Part shown: one piece after another, positions 1 through 8,787 of the stretch
Layout of the letters: each line of letters opens with the position of its first letter
How positions within the stretch are numbered: position 1 is the stretch's first letter
NCBI GenBank assembly: GCA_025981625.1
Contig: JAICXF010000002.1
Coordinates: 1 to 64,000, forward strand
DNA: 64,000 nt
Origin: Sphingomonas sp.
GTDB taxonomy: Bacteria; Pseudomonadota; Alphaproteobacteria; Sphingomonadales; Sphingomonadaceae
Direction of reading: 5' to 3'
Notes under the pieces: model-generated
What the model saw: the letters and a program-made list of their open reading frames with translations, nothing else
The model's database searches: none
What the model was told of the DNA's origin: nothing
Made by a program: the position numbers and the translations under genes

Positions 1-597
1 CGCGTCGAAATGCCGGCGCATGTAATTCTCATTGTCGAGAAGCGCCTTCAACTTGCCCTTCAGCGCCCCGATTGAGTCCAGGAGTTCGCGCCGATCTTGC
101 GGATCAGCGACTAGCGGGGTTTCCGTATCGACCTTCTCCTTGAGGTCGATGGCATCGCTGATGTCCTTTTGGCGATGCGCAATCCCGTCGTATAATGTTG
201 CCAACGCTAGCTGCTCGTCGAGCGGGAAGTGGTCGAGAGTTTGGCTGCCATTCGCCAACGTCCAGTTTGCAGAGTGCATCAAGAAGAGATTGGACGTTGC
301 TCCGAGTGCTTCGTGGGCCGGCTCGCTCACTTTCGCGCCCTCGCGTGCCCAAGCGTTCAAGCTGTCGAGTTGGCGCACTGCGCAGTGACCATCCCGCACG
401 TCGAACTCCCAACGCGCGCGGTCATTTCCCAGTTCGCTCATCAGCGCCTTCCGCACCGCCGCCACCTTACGGTGCCACTGCCAATCATCAACGACCTGCT
501 GCGCGCCCAGCGCGATCAACACGCCGATGACAATGATCCCCACCTCGCCTGCGAATTCGCGCCACCCGTGCAGTGGCTTGGGAACGTGCAAATGCAT
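1..597 (-). CDS. Membrane-anchored protein of unknown function, partial (3' end missing)
   Basis: The reading frame runs leftward off the window edge, so only the first 199 residues are visible. The ATG at 597 is the first start after an in-frame TAA eight codons upstream. The N-terminus carries the stretch PKPLHGWREFAGEVG and then one hydrophobic helix (about residues 17-36), followed by a charged, probably helical domain. I recall this N-terminus (His-x-PKPLHGWREF followed by one TM) from a family of unnamed proteins common in Sphingomonadales and Caulobacterales. Function is unknown. The soluble part is rich in Asp, Glu and Lys and probably sits on one side of the inner membrane. The gene is convergent with nothing visible; the sigma-54 activator lies behind it on the same strand, about 90 bp away. 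Confidence 0.75.
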   Translation of the reverse strand, partial: MHLHVPKPLHGWREFAGEVGIIVIGVLIALGAQQVVDDWQWHRKVAAVRKALMSELGNDRARWEFDVRDGHCAVRQLDSLNAWAREGAKVSEPAHEALGATSNLFLMHSANWTLANGSQTLDHFPLDEQLALATLYDGIAHRQKDISDAIDLKEKVDTETPLVADPQDRRELLDSIGALKGKLKALLDNENYMRRHFDA

Positions 598-686
598 GCG
601 GCCGGACTCCGAGCGGTTACGTCACCGTAACAGAAGGACCTAATGGCAGGAACGGGTCGACAGCGGACGTGAGGCAGCAGCGGCGC

Positions 687-2123
687 TTAGGCGGCCGTGT
701 CGATCCCGAGCTCGCCGAGCTTTCGGTAAAGGGTGGACCGGCCGATTCCGAGCCGTCGTGCCACCTCCGTCATTCGCCCGCGATAATGGCCGATCGCGAG
801 GCGGATGATGTCGGCCTCGATATCCTCCAGCGGGCGCAGATGCCCGTCGGCGCTGTAGAGGGTGACGCCGGGGCTGCCGGCCAGGACCTGCTCGCTTCGG
901 GCTTCGCTGATGCTCGGCGTGAAGTCGGTCTGTCGCGCGGTGTAGCGCGACTGGACCGCGATGTGCGGGAAATCCTGGGCGGTGAGCGAGCTGTCCTGGC
1001 ACTGCAGCGCGGCGCGGAACAGCACGCCGGCGAGCTGGCGGACGTTGCCCGGCCAGCCGTAGCGCATCAGTACCGCGAGCGCGTCGTTGCCGATCGACAG
1101 CGGGCGCATTCCGGTCTGCTCGGCGAGACGCTGGAGCAGATGACGGGCGAGGTTGGGAATGTCGCCGCTACGCTCACGGAGCGGCGGCAGGACCACCGTC
1201 GTCGCGCTGATCCGCTCGGCGAGGCCGGTGAGAAAATCGTCGGGAAGCGGGCGACTGGTGGTCGCAAGCACCCGAACGTCGATCGAATAGCTGCCATTGA
1301 GCCCCACCGGCCGAACCTCGCCCGTGGCAAGCACGCGGTCGAGCAGCTCCTGCGTGGTCTCCGGCAGGACGCCAATCTCGTCGAGGATCAAGGTGCCGCC
1401 GTCGGCCAGCACCATCTTGCCGGTCTTCGACGTGAACGCGCCGGGAAAGGCGCCCTTCTCGTGACCGAACAGCTCGCTGTCGATGATGTTCGCCGCGACC
1501 GCCTTGCAGTCGAGTTCGAGCAGCGGCCCCTTGGCGCGCAGGCTGGCGCTGTGAATCGCCCGGGCGACCGTCTCCTTGCCGGTGCCCGGCTCACCGATGA
1601 TCAACACGGGAAGCCGGTTGCGGGCTGACTTGGCGGCAACCGCGAGCGCGGCGCGGAACTCGGGCGCGGCCCCGACCAGCTGCTCGAGCGCCAGCGGGGG
1701 CGCCAGTTTTTCCGAGACGGGGGCAAGTTCGCCCGCCGCGCGTCGACGGTCGGCATTGGCCGCGAGCGCCTCCAGCAGCCGCTCCGGAGCAACCGGTCGG
1801 ACCAGGAAATCGGAGGCCCCGGCGCGCATCGCCTGAACGGCAACAGAGACGGTGTCCGCGTGCGAAAGGACAATGACGGGCAGGTTCGGCCGCTCGGAGC
1901 GCAGTCCGGCGATGAGGGCCGGTCCGCGGTCCTCGTCCCATGTGCCGAGCAGGACCGCCAGGACTTCGCGTCCATGCGGCCCCTGCAGAAGGGCGAGCGC
2001 CATCTCCTCGTCGGCGGCGCCGACGACGCTCCAGCCCGCCCGCCCGGCGGTCGCCGAGATCAGGCGGCGCTCCTCGGCGCTCGAATCGAGCAGCATCAGC
2101 GAACGTGTCGGTTCCTCGCGCAT
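687..2123 (-). CDS. Sigma-54-dependent activator with degenerate receiver domain
   Basis: A 478-residue NtrC-like enhancer-binding protein. Residues about 9-120 form a receiver-like domain, 145-380 the AAA+ domain, and 430-478 a Fis-type helix-turn-helix (RRLGIGRSTLYRKLGELGI). Walker A is GEPGTGKE (177-184) and Walker B is GGTLILDEIG (242-251). Two features are odd. The receiver lacks the usual acidic pair (only D13), has Gly-Thr at 60-61 where the phospho-Asp belongs, and has Arg109 for the switch Lys, so it is probably not phosphorylated. The sigma-54-contacting GAFTGA loop reads GAFPGA (224-229). The domain order makes the family call firm. The activating signal and targets are unknown, and no sensor kinase gene is adjacent. 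It is divergent from the aa3 subunit IV gene, with 129 bp between the starts. Confidence 0.93.
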   Translation of the reverse strand: MREEPTRSLMLLDSSAEERRLISATAGRAGWSVVGAADEEMALALLQGPHGREVLAVLLGTWDEDRGPALIAGLRSERPNLPVIVLSHADTVSVAVQAMRAGASDFLVRPVAPERLLEALAANADRRRAAGELAPVSEKLAPPLALEQLVGAAPEFRAALAVAAKSARNRLPVLIIGEPGTGKETVARAIHSASLRAKGPLLELDCKAVAANIIDSELFGHEKGAFPGAFTSKTGKMVLADGGTLILDEIGVLPETTQELLDRVLATGEVRPVGLNGSYSIDVRVLATTSRPLPDDFLTGLAERISATTVVLPPLRERSGDIPNLARHLLQRLAEQTGMRPLSIGNDALAVLMRYGWPGNVRQLAGVLFRAALQCQDSSLTAQDFPHIAVQSRYTARQTDFTPSISEARSEQVLAGSPGVTLYSADGHLRPLEDIEADIIRLAIGHYRGRMTEVARRLGIGRSTLYRKLGELGIDTAA

Positions 2124-2252
2124 GGCTGCTGCTATGCCCCGCCGGGAGTAAAGGTCGCCTTAACCCGTCGATGCCTGAGGTTCAGGGGGCTTGGGGAGCG
2201 GCGGAGGCCTTGTTATGGACGGCTCCGCGCAACCACATTCGAGAGGAAAGAC

Positions 2253-2405
2253 ATGGCCGAGGAAGAGCCGATCCTGATCCGCCCGCCGACGCAGGACGTC
2301 GCCATGCACGTCAAGGACTACATGCGCTTCACGCATATGCTGAAGTGGGGCGCTCTCGCGTGCCTGATCATCGGCCTGATCGTCCTCCTGATCCTCGGCA
2401 ATTGA
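2253..2405 (+). CDS. aa3-type cytochrome c oxidase subunit IV (small)
   Basis: A 50-residue protein with a short polar N-terminus, the stretch DYMRFTHMLKWGALA, and one C-terminal membrane helix (about residues 30-48). This matches the small alphaproteobacterial aa3-oxidase subunit IV family (a single-TM accessory subunit) in length and layout. A good ribosome-binding site, GAGAGGAAAG, lies just before the ATG at 2253. The stop overlaps the start of pntAA (TGATG at 2403-2407), so the two are translationally coupled. The same gene pair is, to my knowledge, common in alphaproteobacteria, although the core oxidase genes are elsewhere. Confidence 0.82.
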   Translation: MAEEEPILIRPPTQDVAMHVKDYMRFTHMLKWGALACLIIGLIVLLILGN

Positions 2406-3532
2406 TGAAGATCGCGGTCCTCAAGGAGGCCGCCGGCGAGGCGCGCTGCGCCGCCATTCCCGAGACCGTGAAGAAGTTCACTGCGCTCGGTGCCGAGGTC
2501 GCCATTGAAACGGGCGCCGGCGCCGGCGCGTCGATCGGCGATTCCGAGTTCGAGGGCGCGGGCGCGACGATCGGATCGCGCGCCGATGTGCTGAGGGGGG
2601 CGGGGATAATCCTGACGATCAACGGAGCAGACGCCGCGACCCTGGCCGGCGCCGAGACCGGAGCGCTGCTCGTCGGGGCGCTGGATCCGCTTCGCTGCGG
2701 CGATGCGGTTCAGGCATATGCCGCCGGCGGCCTCGAAGCGCTGGCGATGGAATGGATGCCGCGGATCACGCGCGCCCAGTCGATGGACATTCTGTCGTCC
2801 CAGTCGAACCTTGCCGGCTACAAGGCCGTCGTCGACGCGGCCGCGGCATATGGCCGTGCTTTCCCGATGATGATGACGGCGGCGGGCACGATTAGCCCGG
2901 CCAAGGTGTTCGTCATGGGTGTGGGGGTCGCGGGCCTGCAGGCAATCGCCACGGCCAGGCGGCTTGGCGCGCAGGTCAGCGCGACCGATGTCCGCTCGGC
3001 GACCAGGGAACAAATCCAGTCGCTCGGTGCAAAGCCCATCTTCGTCGAGAATGTCGCCGGCATCGAAGGCGAGGGGAGCGGCGGCTATGCGACGGAAATG
3101 TCGCCCGAATATCAGAAGGCGCAAGCGGAACTGGTTTCCAGCCATATCGCCAAGCAGGACATCGTCATCACGACCGCGCTGATCCCCGGCCGGCCGGCGC
3201 CGCGCCTGATCAGCGATGCGCAGCTTGCCTCGATGCGCGCCGGCAGCGTGATCGTCGATCTCGCCGCCGATGCCGGCGGGAACGTCGAGGGAACCGTCAG
3301 CGGCGAGCACGTGCAAAAGCATGGCGTCACGATCATCGGCGCCACCAACCTGGCGCGCAGCCTCGCCGCGGATTCATCGGCGCTGTTCGCCCGTAATCTC
3401 TACAATTTCCTGTCGGCATTCTGGGACAAGGAGCAGGGCCGGCCGGTGCTCCCCGACGACGACGAGATCGTCAAAGCGATCCGCCTGACCCAAGGGGGCA
3501 AAGTCGTGAACGAGCGGCTCGCAGCCGCCTGA
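2405..3532 (+). CDS. pntAA: NAD(P) transhydrogenase subunit alpha part 1 (PntAA)
   Basis: A 375-residue soluble protein equivalent to domain I of proton-translocating transhydrogenase, which binds NAD(H) and passes hydride to the NADP(H) domain. Visible motifs include the N-terminal MKIAVLKE, the SQSNLAGYKAVV stretch, a Rossmann glycine motif VMGVGVAGLQAIATARRLGA, and the C-terminal NLYNFLSAFWDKEQG. There is no membrane segment, so this is the split-type alpha subunit. The ATG at 2405 overlaps the preceding stop. The usual partners pntAB and pntB do not follow; a FAD oxidase gene starts 6 bp downstream instead. Activity therefore depends on membrane subunits encoded outside this window. Confidence 0.95.
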   Translation: MKIAVLKEAAGEARCAAIPETVKKFTALGAEVAIETGAGAGASIGDSEFEGAGATIGSRADVLRGAGIILTINGADAATLAGAETGALLVGALDPLRCGDAVQAYAAGGLEALAMEWMPRITRAQSMDILSSQSNLAGYKAVVDAAAAYGRAFPMMMTAAGTISPAKVFVMGVGVAGLQAIATARRLGAQVSATDVRSATREQIQSLGAKPIFVENVAGIEGEGSGGYATEMSPEYQKAQAELVSSHIAKQDIVITTALIPGRPAPRLISDAQLASMRAGSVIVDLAADAGGNVEGTVSGEHVQKHGVTIIGATNLARSLAADSSALFARNLYNFLSAFWDKEQGRPVLPDDDEIVKAIRLTQGGKVVNERLAAA

Positions 3533-3537
3533 CGCGA

Positions 3538-4659
3538 GTGCCCAACGCCGACATCCTGATCATCGGTGGCGGGATCGCGGGGCTTTCCGCGGCCGCGGCG
3601 CTGTCGAACCATGCGCGGGTGACGGTCCTCGAGGCGGAGGAGCAAATCGGCTTCCACTCGTCCGGGCGAAGCGCGACCATGCTTCATTATGCGCTCGGCG
3701 ACCGGCTGATTCGCGCGCTGACCCTCGCCAGCCGGCCTTTCTTCGACCATCCGCCGGACGGCTTCGGCGAGGTTCCGCTGGGCGTGAAGATGGCGGTGCT
3801 GATCCACGCCCGCGAAGACGAGCGGGGAGCGCTCGAAGCCCTCGAGTCGCAGCTATCCTCGTTCGCCGTGCTCGAGCGGCTTGACGCTACCGGCGTGCAC
3901 GACCTTTGTCCGCTCCTGCGGGATGACGCGCGCTACGGTATCGCCGACCTCAACGGCATCCACCTCGATCCCCATGCCATGCTCCAGGCCAATCTTCGCG
4001 CGGTGCGCCGGCGCGGTGGTGAGCTTCACACCGGCGCGCGCGTGGCCTCGATCACTCGCGACGCCAGCGTCTGGACTGTGGCGACCGATGCCCGCGACAA
4101 GTTCACCGCGCCGATCGTCGTCAATGCCGCCGGCGCCTGGGCGGATCGGGTGGCGCAGCTTGCCTGCGTTCGGCCGCTCGGACTCGAGCCCAAACGGCGG
4201 ACCATCATCACGTTCGATGCGCCGCCGGGCACGCGGGTCGACGGTCTCCCATTCGCCAAAACCGTCGGCGACGAGCTTTACTTCGCGCCGGAGAGCGGCC
4301 GCCTGTTCGCCTCGCCGATGGACGAGGTCCCGAGCGACCCGGTGGATGCGCAGCCCGACGAATATGAAGTCGCGCTGGCGGCCCACCGCATGCAGGAGCG
4401 GACTATCGTCCAGGTCGACCGGATCCATAGCCGATGGGCGGGCCTTCGGACGTTCACGCCGGATCGCCATCCTGCCGTGGGATTTGCGCCCGACGCCGAA
4501 GGATTCTTTTGGCTCGCCGGGCAGGGCGGGGCGGGTCTCCAGACATCGCCCGCAATGGCTGCGATCACCGCCTCGCTGATTGCCGGCGAGCCCTGGCCTG
4601 TCGCCGAGGTTTCAGCGGAACAGCTAGACCCGCGCCGTTTCCTCCCGCAGTCCGCATAG
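3538..4659 (+). CDS. FAD-dependent DAO-family oxidoreductase, D-arginine dehydrogenase-like
   Basis: A 373-residue flavoprotein of the D-amino-acid oxidase (DAO) fold. The N-terminal dinucleotide-binding motif is ILIIGGGIAGLSAAAAL, the flavin-region signature is FHSSGRSATMLHYALG, and the C-terminal FAD contact is FFWLAGQGGAGLQTSPAM. The sequence, including CVRPLGLEPKRRT and WAGLRTF, resembles catabolic D-arginine dehydrogenase (DauA), which oxidises D-amino acids to 2-oxo acids. Substrate cannot be read from the sequence. The start is a GTG at 3538, only 5 bp after the pntAA stop, suggesting co-transcription. A different amine or hydroxy-acid substrate is possible. Confidence 0.85.
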   Translation: MPNADILIIGGGIAGLSAAAALSNHARVTVLEAEEQIGFHSSGRSATMLHYALGDRLIRALTLASRPFFDHPPDGFGEVPLGVKMAVLIHAREDERGALEALESQLSSFAVLERLDATGVHDLCPLLRDDARYGIADLNGIHLDPHAMLQANLRAVRRRGGELHTGARVASITRDASVWTVATDARDKFTAPIVVNAAGAWADRVAQLACVRPLGLEPKRRTIITFDAPPGTRVDGLPFAKTVGDELYFAPESGRLFASPMDEVPSDPVDAQPDEYEVALAAHRMQERTIVQVDRIHSRWAGLRTFTPDRHPAVGFAPDAEGFFWLAGQGGAGLQTSPAMAAITASLIAGEPWPVAEVSAEQLDPRRFLPQSA

Positions 4660-4856
4660 GTCGAACCAACGCGGCCGTTCGGACAATCACCTTGAGGCGA
4701 TTACCTTTCGGGGAGGCGCAATGCTGACTGGGACCTTCTGCCCTTCGCTTTAGAGGGTGGCTTGACGGACCTTCAGGACCCGCGATTAGCGGGGAGGATG
4801 CGGATCATCATTGGCGATGCGCGCCATTGCAGTGACTTCCGGCCGACGGCTGCCGG

Positions 4857-6176
4857 ATGTTGAAGACTGACAGCACGACCAGCTTGCTGGTTCGTGGCAG
4901 CGTGGCGTCGCTTTCGACGCGCGTGGTGGGCGTTGGCCTCAGCTATGTTTCAGCGGTCATTTTATCACGGACGCTCGGCGTGAACGGATACGGGCTCTAT
5001 TCCATCGCACTCGCGTGGGCCTTGATCCTCGTCCTGCCGTCGCGGGCCGGCCTCGACTTCGCCGCGCTGCGCTTCGGCGCAATCTATTTGGACCAGGGGA
5101 ATGCGTCGCGATTGCGCGCCCTTATCCGCTTCAGCGGCTTCGCCGTCTTTGGGCTTTCCGTGATCATGGGGATGGCTGTCTACGCGCTCACGGCGGCAGG
5201 CCTAACGAGGGCTGCCCCCGCGCTGGCGCCGGGAATGGCGCTGGTCATCCTGCCGGTTGCAATGCTTGGACTGGTCGCCGCCTTCCTGCGCAACGCGCGT
5301 CGCATCGTCGCATCGCAGTTCTACGAACAGATCCTCCGGCCGGGGCTGCTCATCCTTGGCCTGGGCGCGGCGCTGGTGGCCGGCGTTCGGCTGTCACCGG
5401 CCAACGCGATGATCCTCACCGGCGCAAGTGCCATCGGGGCGATGGTTTTCGGATGCGTCCACGCGATTCGAGCGACAGGCGCGGGCGGCGGCAGGGGCGA
5501 TTACGCGCCGTGGCGCGAGTGGGTGGCGCTCAGCATGCCCATGTTCCTGACAGCGATCGTCCAGGAAATACTCAATCAGCTCGACATCATCATGTTGGGC
5601 TATCTGGATCGACCCGAGGCCGCCGGCCTCTATTCGGCGGCGTGGCGGCTTGCGTCGCTGGTGACGTTCGGGCTCGTGGCGCTTGGAACAGTCAACGGGC
5701 CGCTCATCGCCGCCGCTCATGCCAGGGGCGATTCCGGGGAGCTCGCGCGCATCGCGCGGACATCCGCGCGGCTGGGCTTCGCGACCAGCCTCCTGCTGAC
5801 CGCCGTGCTGGTCGTGTTCGGGAGGACGGTGCTTCAGCTGTTCGGAGCGGACTTCGCCCGCGCCTATCCGGCGATGCTGGTCCTGCTCGTCGGCGGGTTG
5901 ACGAACGCATTCACGGGCGCGGTCGCCTACCTGCTAACGATGACCGGCCGGCAAGTGCAGGCGCTCGGCATCTTCATGGTCGCGCTTGCGGTGAGCTTCT
6001 CGCTCAACTTCTTGCTGATCCCCCGCCTGTCGATCGTCGGCGCCGCGATCGCATCATCGGGAGCGACGATGACCTGGAACATCGCCATGCTGCTGCTGGT
6101 GCGGCGGCGCCTTGGCATCGACGCATCGGCGCTTGCTCGGCCGCCCTCGCCGGGCACGCCACTTGCCGGGCGCTAG
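4857..6176 (+). CDS. Polysaccharide flippase (Wzx/MATE-like)
   Basis: A 439-residue polytopic membrane protein with about 12-14 hydrophobic helices. It begins with the amphipathic stretch and YVSAVILSRTLGVNGYGLYSIALA typical of polysaccharide-type flippases of the MOP superfamily. Such proteins move lipid-linked sugar units across the inner membrane. The conserved LDIIMLGYLDRPEAAGLYSAAWR region in the middle supports the family. No clear Shine-Dalgarno precedes the ATG at 4857. It is followed 21 bp later by an asparagine synthase gene, a neighbour often seen in exopolysaccharide clusters. No glycosyltransferases or polymerase are present, so this is a small accessory locus. Confidence 0.85.
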   Translation: MLKTDSTTSLLVRGSVASLSTRVVGVGLSYVSAVILSRTLGVNGYGLYSIALAWALILVLPSRAGLDFAALRFGAIYLDQGNASRLRALIRFSGFAVFGLSVIMGMAVYALTAAGLTRAAPALAPGMALVILPVAMLGLVAAFLRNARRIVASQFYEQILRPGLLILGLGAALVAGVRLSPANAMILTGASAIGAMVFGCVHAIRATGAGGGRGDYAPWREWVALSMPMFLTAIVQEILNQLDIIMLGYLDRPEAAGLYSAAWRLASLVTFGLVALGTVNGPLIAAAHARGDSGELARIARTSARLGFATSLLLTAVLVVFGRTVLQLFGADFARAYPAMLVLLVGGLTNAFTGAVAYLLTMTGRQVQALGIFMVALAVSFSLNFLLIPRLSIVGAAIASSGATMTWNIAMLLLVRRRLGIDASALARPPSPGTPLAGR

Positions 6177-6197
6177 AAGAAGGCCGAACCTGATCTC

Positions 6198-8192
6198 ATG
6201 TGCGGCATAGCGGGAGTCGTCGGCGATCCGAAGATCAGCGCTCGAGTCATCGGCCGCATGGCGCGGTCGCTCGCCCATCGCGGACCCGACGATGAAGGGG
6301 TGTGGCTGGATTCGGAAGCGGGCGTTGGTCTCGGTCACCGGCGCCTCGCGATCGTCGACTTGTCGGCGGCTGGCCACCAGCCGATGCATTCGCCGTCCGG
6401 ACGCTTCGTCATCAGCTTCAACGGCGAGATCTATAATCACCCCCAATTGCGCGCCGAACTGATCGCCGAAGGGTACGCGGTCGAGTGGCGCGGCCATTCG
6501 GACACCGAGACTTTGCTCGCCGGTTTCGACCGCTGGGGTATCAAGGGGACGCTGCAGCGGGCGGCGGGCATGTTCGCGTTCGGCGTCTGGGATCGGCAGG
6601 AGCGCAGGCTGACGCTCGCCCGGGACCGGCTGGGCGAGAAGCCGCTGTATTACGGACGGGTCAACGGTTCCTCAGGCCCGTTCCTGTTCGCTTCCGAGCT
6701 CAAGGCAATGCGGGAACATCCCGGCTTCGATCCGGAAATCGACCGCGAGGCGCTGGCGCTGATGTTGCGCTATCTCGCCGTGCCCGCGCCGCTTTCGATC
6801 TACCGCGGCATTTCAAAGCTGCGCGCGGGCTGCATGCTGACACTCGCTTCGAGCGCCGCCGATCCGGTGATCGAGGAATATTGGTCCGGAGCTGAGGTCG
6901 CACGAAGTGGGGGCGCCGATCCGCTCCGCCTCCACGATCGGGCGACGGTTGACGGGCTGGAGCGGGTGCTCGAGCGCGCCGTTGGACGGCAGATGATGGC
7001 CGACGTCCCGCTCGGCGCGTTTCTCTCGGGCGGGGTGGATTCCTCGGCTGTCGTCGCCCTGATGCAGAAGCAGTCGAGCCGTCCGGTCAAGACCTTCACC
7101 ATCGGCTTCCACGAGGATGGCTATAACGAGGCGGTTCACGCCAAGGCCGTCGCTCGGCACCTCGGCACCGATCATACCGAATTGTACGTCAATCCGGCGC
7201 AGGCGATGGACGTGATCCCGAAGCTCCCGGCGATGTATGACGAGCCCTTCGCGGATTCGTCGCAGATCCCGACCTACCTGATTTCGGCCCTGGCGAGAGA
7301 GCAGGTGACCGTCGCGGTATCGGGCGACGGCGGCGACGAGCTCTTCGGGGGCTACAACCGCTACGTGCTGACCGCCGCGTTCTGGAAGAAGATCGCGCGG
7401 GTTCCTCTTCCGCTTCGGTCGGCAGCGGCGCGGGTCCTGAAGTCGGTGCCGGCGCCGGCGTGGGATCGGTTCGGTGCCGCTGCCGGCGGGCTGCTCCCGC
7501 GCTCGCTCCGTCTCGCTCGTCTGGGAGAGAAGGTCCACAAGGGTGCGCCGATGCTGCGGAGCGAGACGCTCGATCAGCTTTACGACGGGATGTTGTCGCA
7601 ATGGCGCGATCCGACGCAAGTGGTGATCGGCGCCCCGAAACAGACCTCGGCCCTGTCGCTCGACATTCCCGCGCTCGACGGCATCGGCGGGGTCGAGCGG
7701 ATGATGGCGCATGACATGATGTCGTATCTCGCCGACGACATCCTGGTGAAAGTGGACCGGGCGGCGATGGCGGTGTCGCTCGAAACCCGGGGTCCTTTGC
7801 TCGACCCCGAGGTCGTCGAGTTCGCGTGGCGCCTGCCGCTCGACATGCGAATTCGGGGCGGAACGACGAAGTGGGCGCTTCGAGAGGTGCTTTACCGCCA
7901 TGTTCCGCAAGCGCTGATCGAACGCCCCAAGATGGGCTTTGGCATTCCCCTCGACGGCTGGCTGCGCGGTCCCTTGCGCGACTGGGCCGAGGCGCTGCTC
8001 GACGAGCGCCGGCTGAAGTCCGAGGGCTATTTTCACCCGGAGCCGATCCGCGCGGCGTGGTCCGCGCATCTTCGCGGCGAGAGCAATCAGACGTTCAAGC
8101 TGTGGACGGTCCTGATGTTTCAGAGCTGGTTCGACGAGCAGCGTCAGGGCCTTGCGGGATCCGAAAATCGCGCGGCTGCCGTGCTTTGCTGA
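6198..8192 (+). CDS. asnB: Asparagine synthase (glutamine-hydrolysing)
   Basis: A 664-residue AsnB-type protein that makes asparagine from aspartate, ATP and glutamine. The class II glutaminase domain starts with the processed MCGIAGVVGD, giving catalytic Cys2, and has RLAIVDLS and SFNGEIYN. The synthetase domain has the pyrophosphatase motif LSGGVDSS near residue 277, with GDGGDELFGGYNRY after it. Placement beside a flippase suggests it may act on a cell-surface glycan or peptide rather than free aspartate, as such AsnB paralogues are frequent in polysaccharide clusters; that is inference. A GC-rich hairpin lies just after the stop. Confidence 0.95.
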   Translation: MCGIAGVVGDPKISARVIGRMARSLAHRGPDDEGVWLDSEAGVGLGHRRLAIVDLSAAGHQPMHSPSGRFVISFNGEIYNHPQLRAELIAEGYAVEWRGHSDTETLLAGFDRWGIKGTLQRAAGMFAFGVWDRQERRLTLARDRLGEKPLYYGRVNGSSGPFLFASELKAMREHPGFDPEIDREALALMLRYLAVPAPLSIYRGISKLRAGCMLTLASSAADPVIEEYWSGAEVARSGGADPLRLHDRATVDGLERVLERAVGRQMMADVPLGAFLSGGVDSSAVVALMQKQSSRPVKTFTIGFHEDGYNEAVHAKAVARHLGTDHTELYVNPAQAMDVIPKLPAMYDEPFADSSQIPTYLISALAREQVTVAVSGDGGDELFGGYNRYVLTAAFWKKIARVPLPLRSAAARVLKSVPAPAWDRFGAAAGGLLPRSLRLARLGEKVHKGAPMLRSETLDQLYDGMLSQWRDPTQVVIGAPKQTSALSLDIPALDGIGGVERMMAHDMMSYLADDILVKVDRAAMAVSLETRGPLLDPEVVEFAWRLPLDMRIRGGTTKWALREVLYRHVPQALIERPKMGFGIPLDGWLRGPLRDWAEALLDERRLKSEGYFHPEPIRAAWSAHLRGESNQTFKLWTVLMFQSWFDEQRQGLAGSENRAAAVLC

Positions 8193-8198
8193 ATGCTG

Positions 8199-8228
8199 CG
8201 CCGGGCGGGTTCGGAACTCGGCCCGGCG
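8199..8228 (+). terminator. GC-rich hairpin after asnB, probable terminator
   Basis: A perfect 8-bp stem, CGCCGGGC (8199-8206) with GCCCGGCG (8221-8228), closes a 14-nt loop seven bases after the asnB stop. No strong T-tract follows, so an intrinsic terminator is only probable. Confidence 0.5.
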
Positions 8229-8353
8229 GAACTGCTGCAGCCTTGCAACAGCAGGCAAGATTTCATTATCAAAATGGTGGCATGAAACTCCACAATGGAA
8301 TAGGAGTTTGGTCAACATGCGGGGCATTGTACCTGCTGTGCCGGAGGAAAGAG

Positions 8354-8746
8354 ATGGCGATCCACCAGGTTAAAGGCGTGATTGGCGCATTCGTTGCCGG
8401 TTCGTTGCTGTTCAGCTCTTCGGCCGCGATGGCCGCTTCCGCGCCCGCGCCGCAGGCGGATCCGTGGGCGGTCCTGACCGCCATGAGCGGCGGTGCGCCG
8501 GCCGCCGCGATGTGCGGCGCCGCAGCTGCCCAGGCCGCTGTGCCCGCAGCCGGCGGCTGTGTCCTTCCGGTGATGGATGCTCAGCCGGCGGTCGCCGCGG
8601 CTGTCCCGCCACCTCCGGTCCCGGTCGCCGTTGCCCCCGCGGGTACCGGTTTCAACCCATTGCTTCTGGGTCTTCTAGCGGTCGCCGCGGGAGTCGGGAT
8701 TTATCTCGCGCTTCACAACAACAACCACGCGAACAGCCCGGCCTGA
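8354..8746 (+). CDS. Small exported Ala/Pro-rich protein with C-terminal membrane helix
   Basis: A 130-residue protein I do not recognise. It has a clear signal peptide (about residues 1-28, ending SSAAMAASA), a low-complexity Ala/Pro/Val middle with two Cys (in AAMCGAA and AGGCVLP), and one C-terminal hydrophobic helix (FNPLLLGLLAVAAGVGIYLAL) followed by an Asn/His-rich tail. This suggests a periplasmic segment anchored by its C-terminus. The ATG at 8354 is set by a strong GGAGGAAAG ribosome-binding site. It lies between asnB and another small exported protein in the same direction. No PEP-CTERM motif is visible. Confidence 0.7.
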   Translation: MAIHQVKGVIGAFVAGSLLFSSSAAMAASAPAPQADPWAVLTAMSGGAPAAAMCGAAAAQAAVPAAGGCVLPVMDAQPAVAAAVPPPPVPVAVAPAGTGFNPLLLGLLAVAAGVGIYLALHNNNHANSPA

Positions 8747-8787
8747 GGCTGCGCGCGATCGGTGTCACTCTGAAGGGAAGAGGCGTT

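Noticed and set aside
4721..4753. Ten-codon reading frame with a GGGGAGG site in front, resembling a leader peptide upstream of the flippase gene
   Set aside because: Too short to test, no regulatory codon run, and no attenuator hairpin with a T-tract after it.
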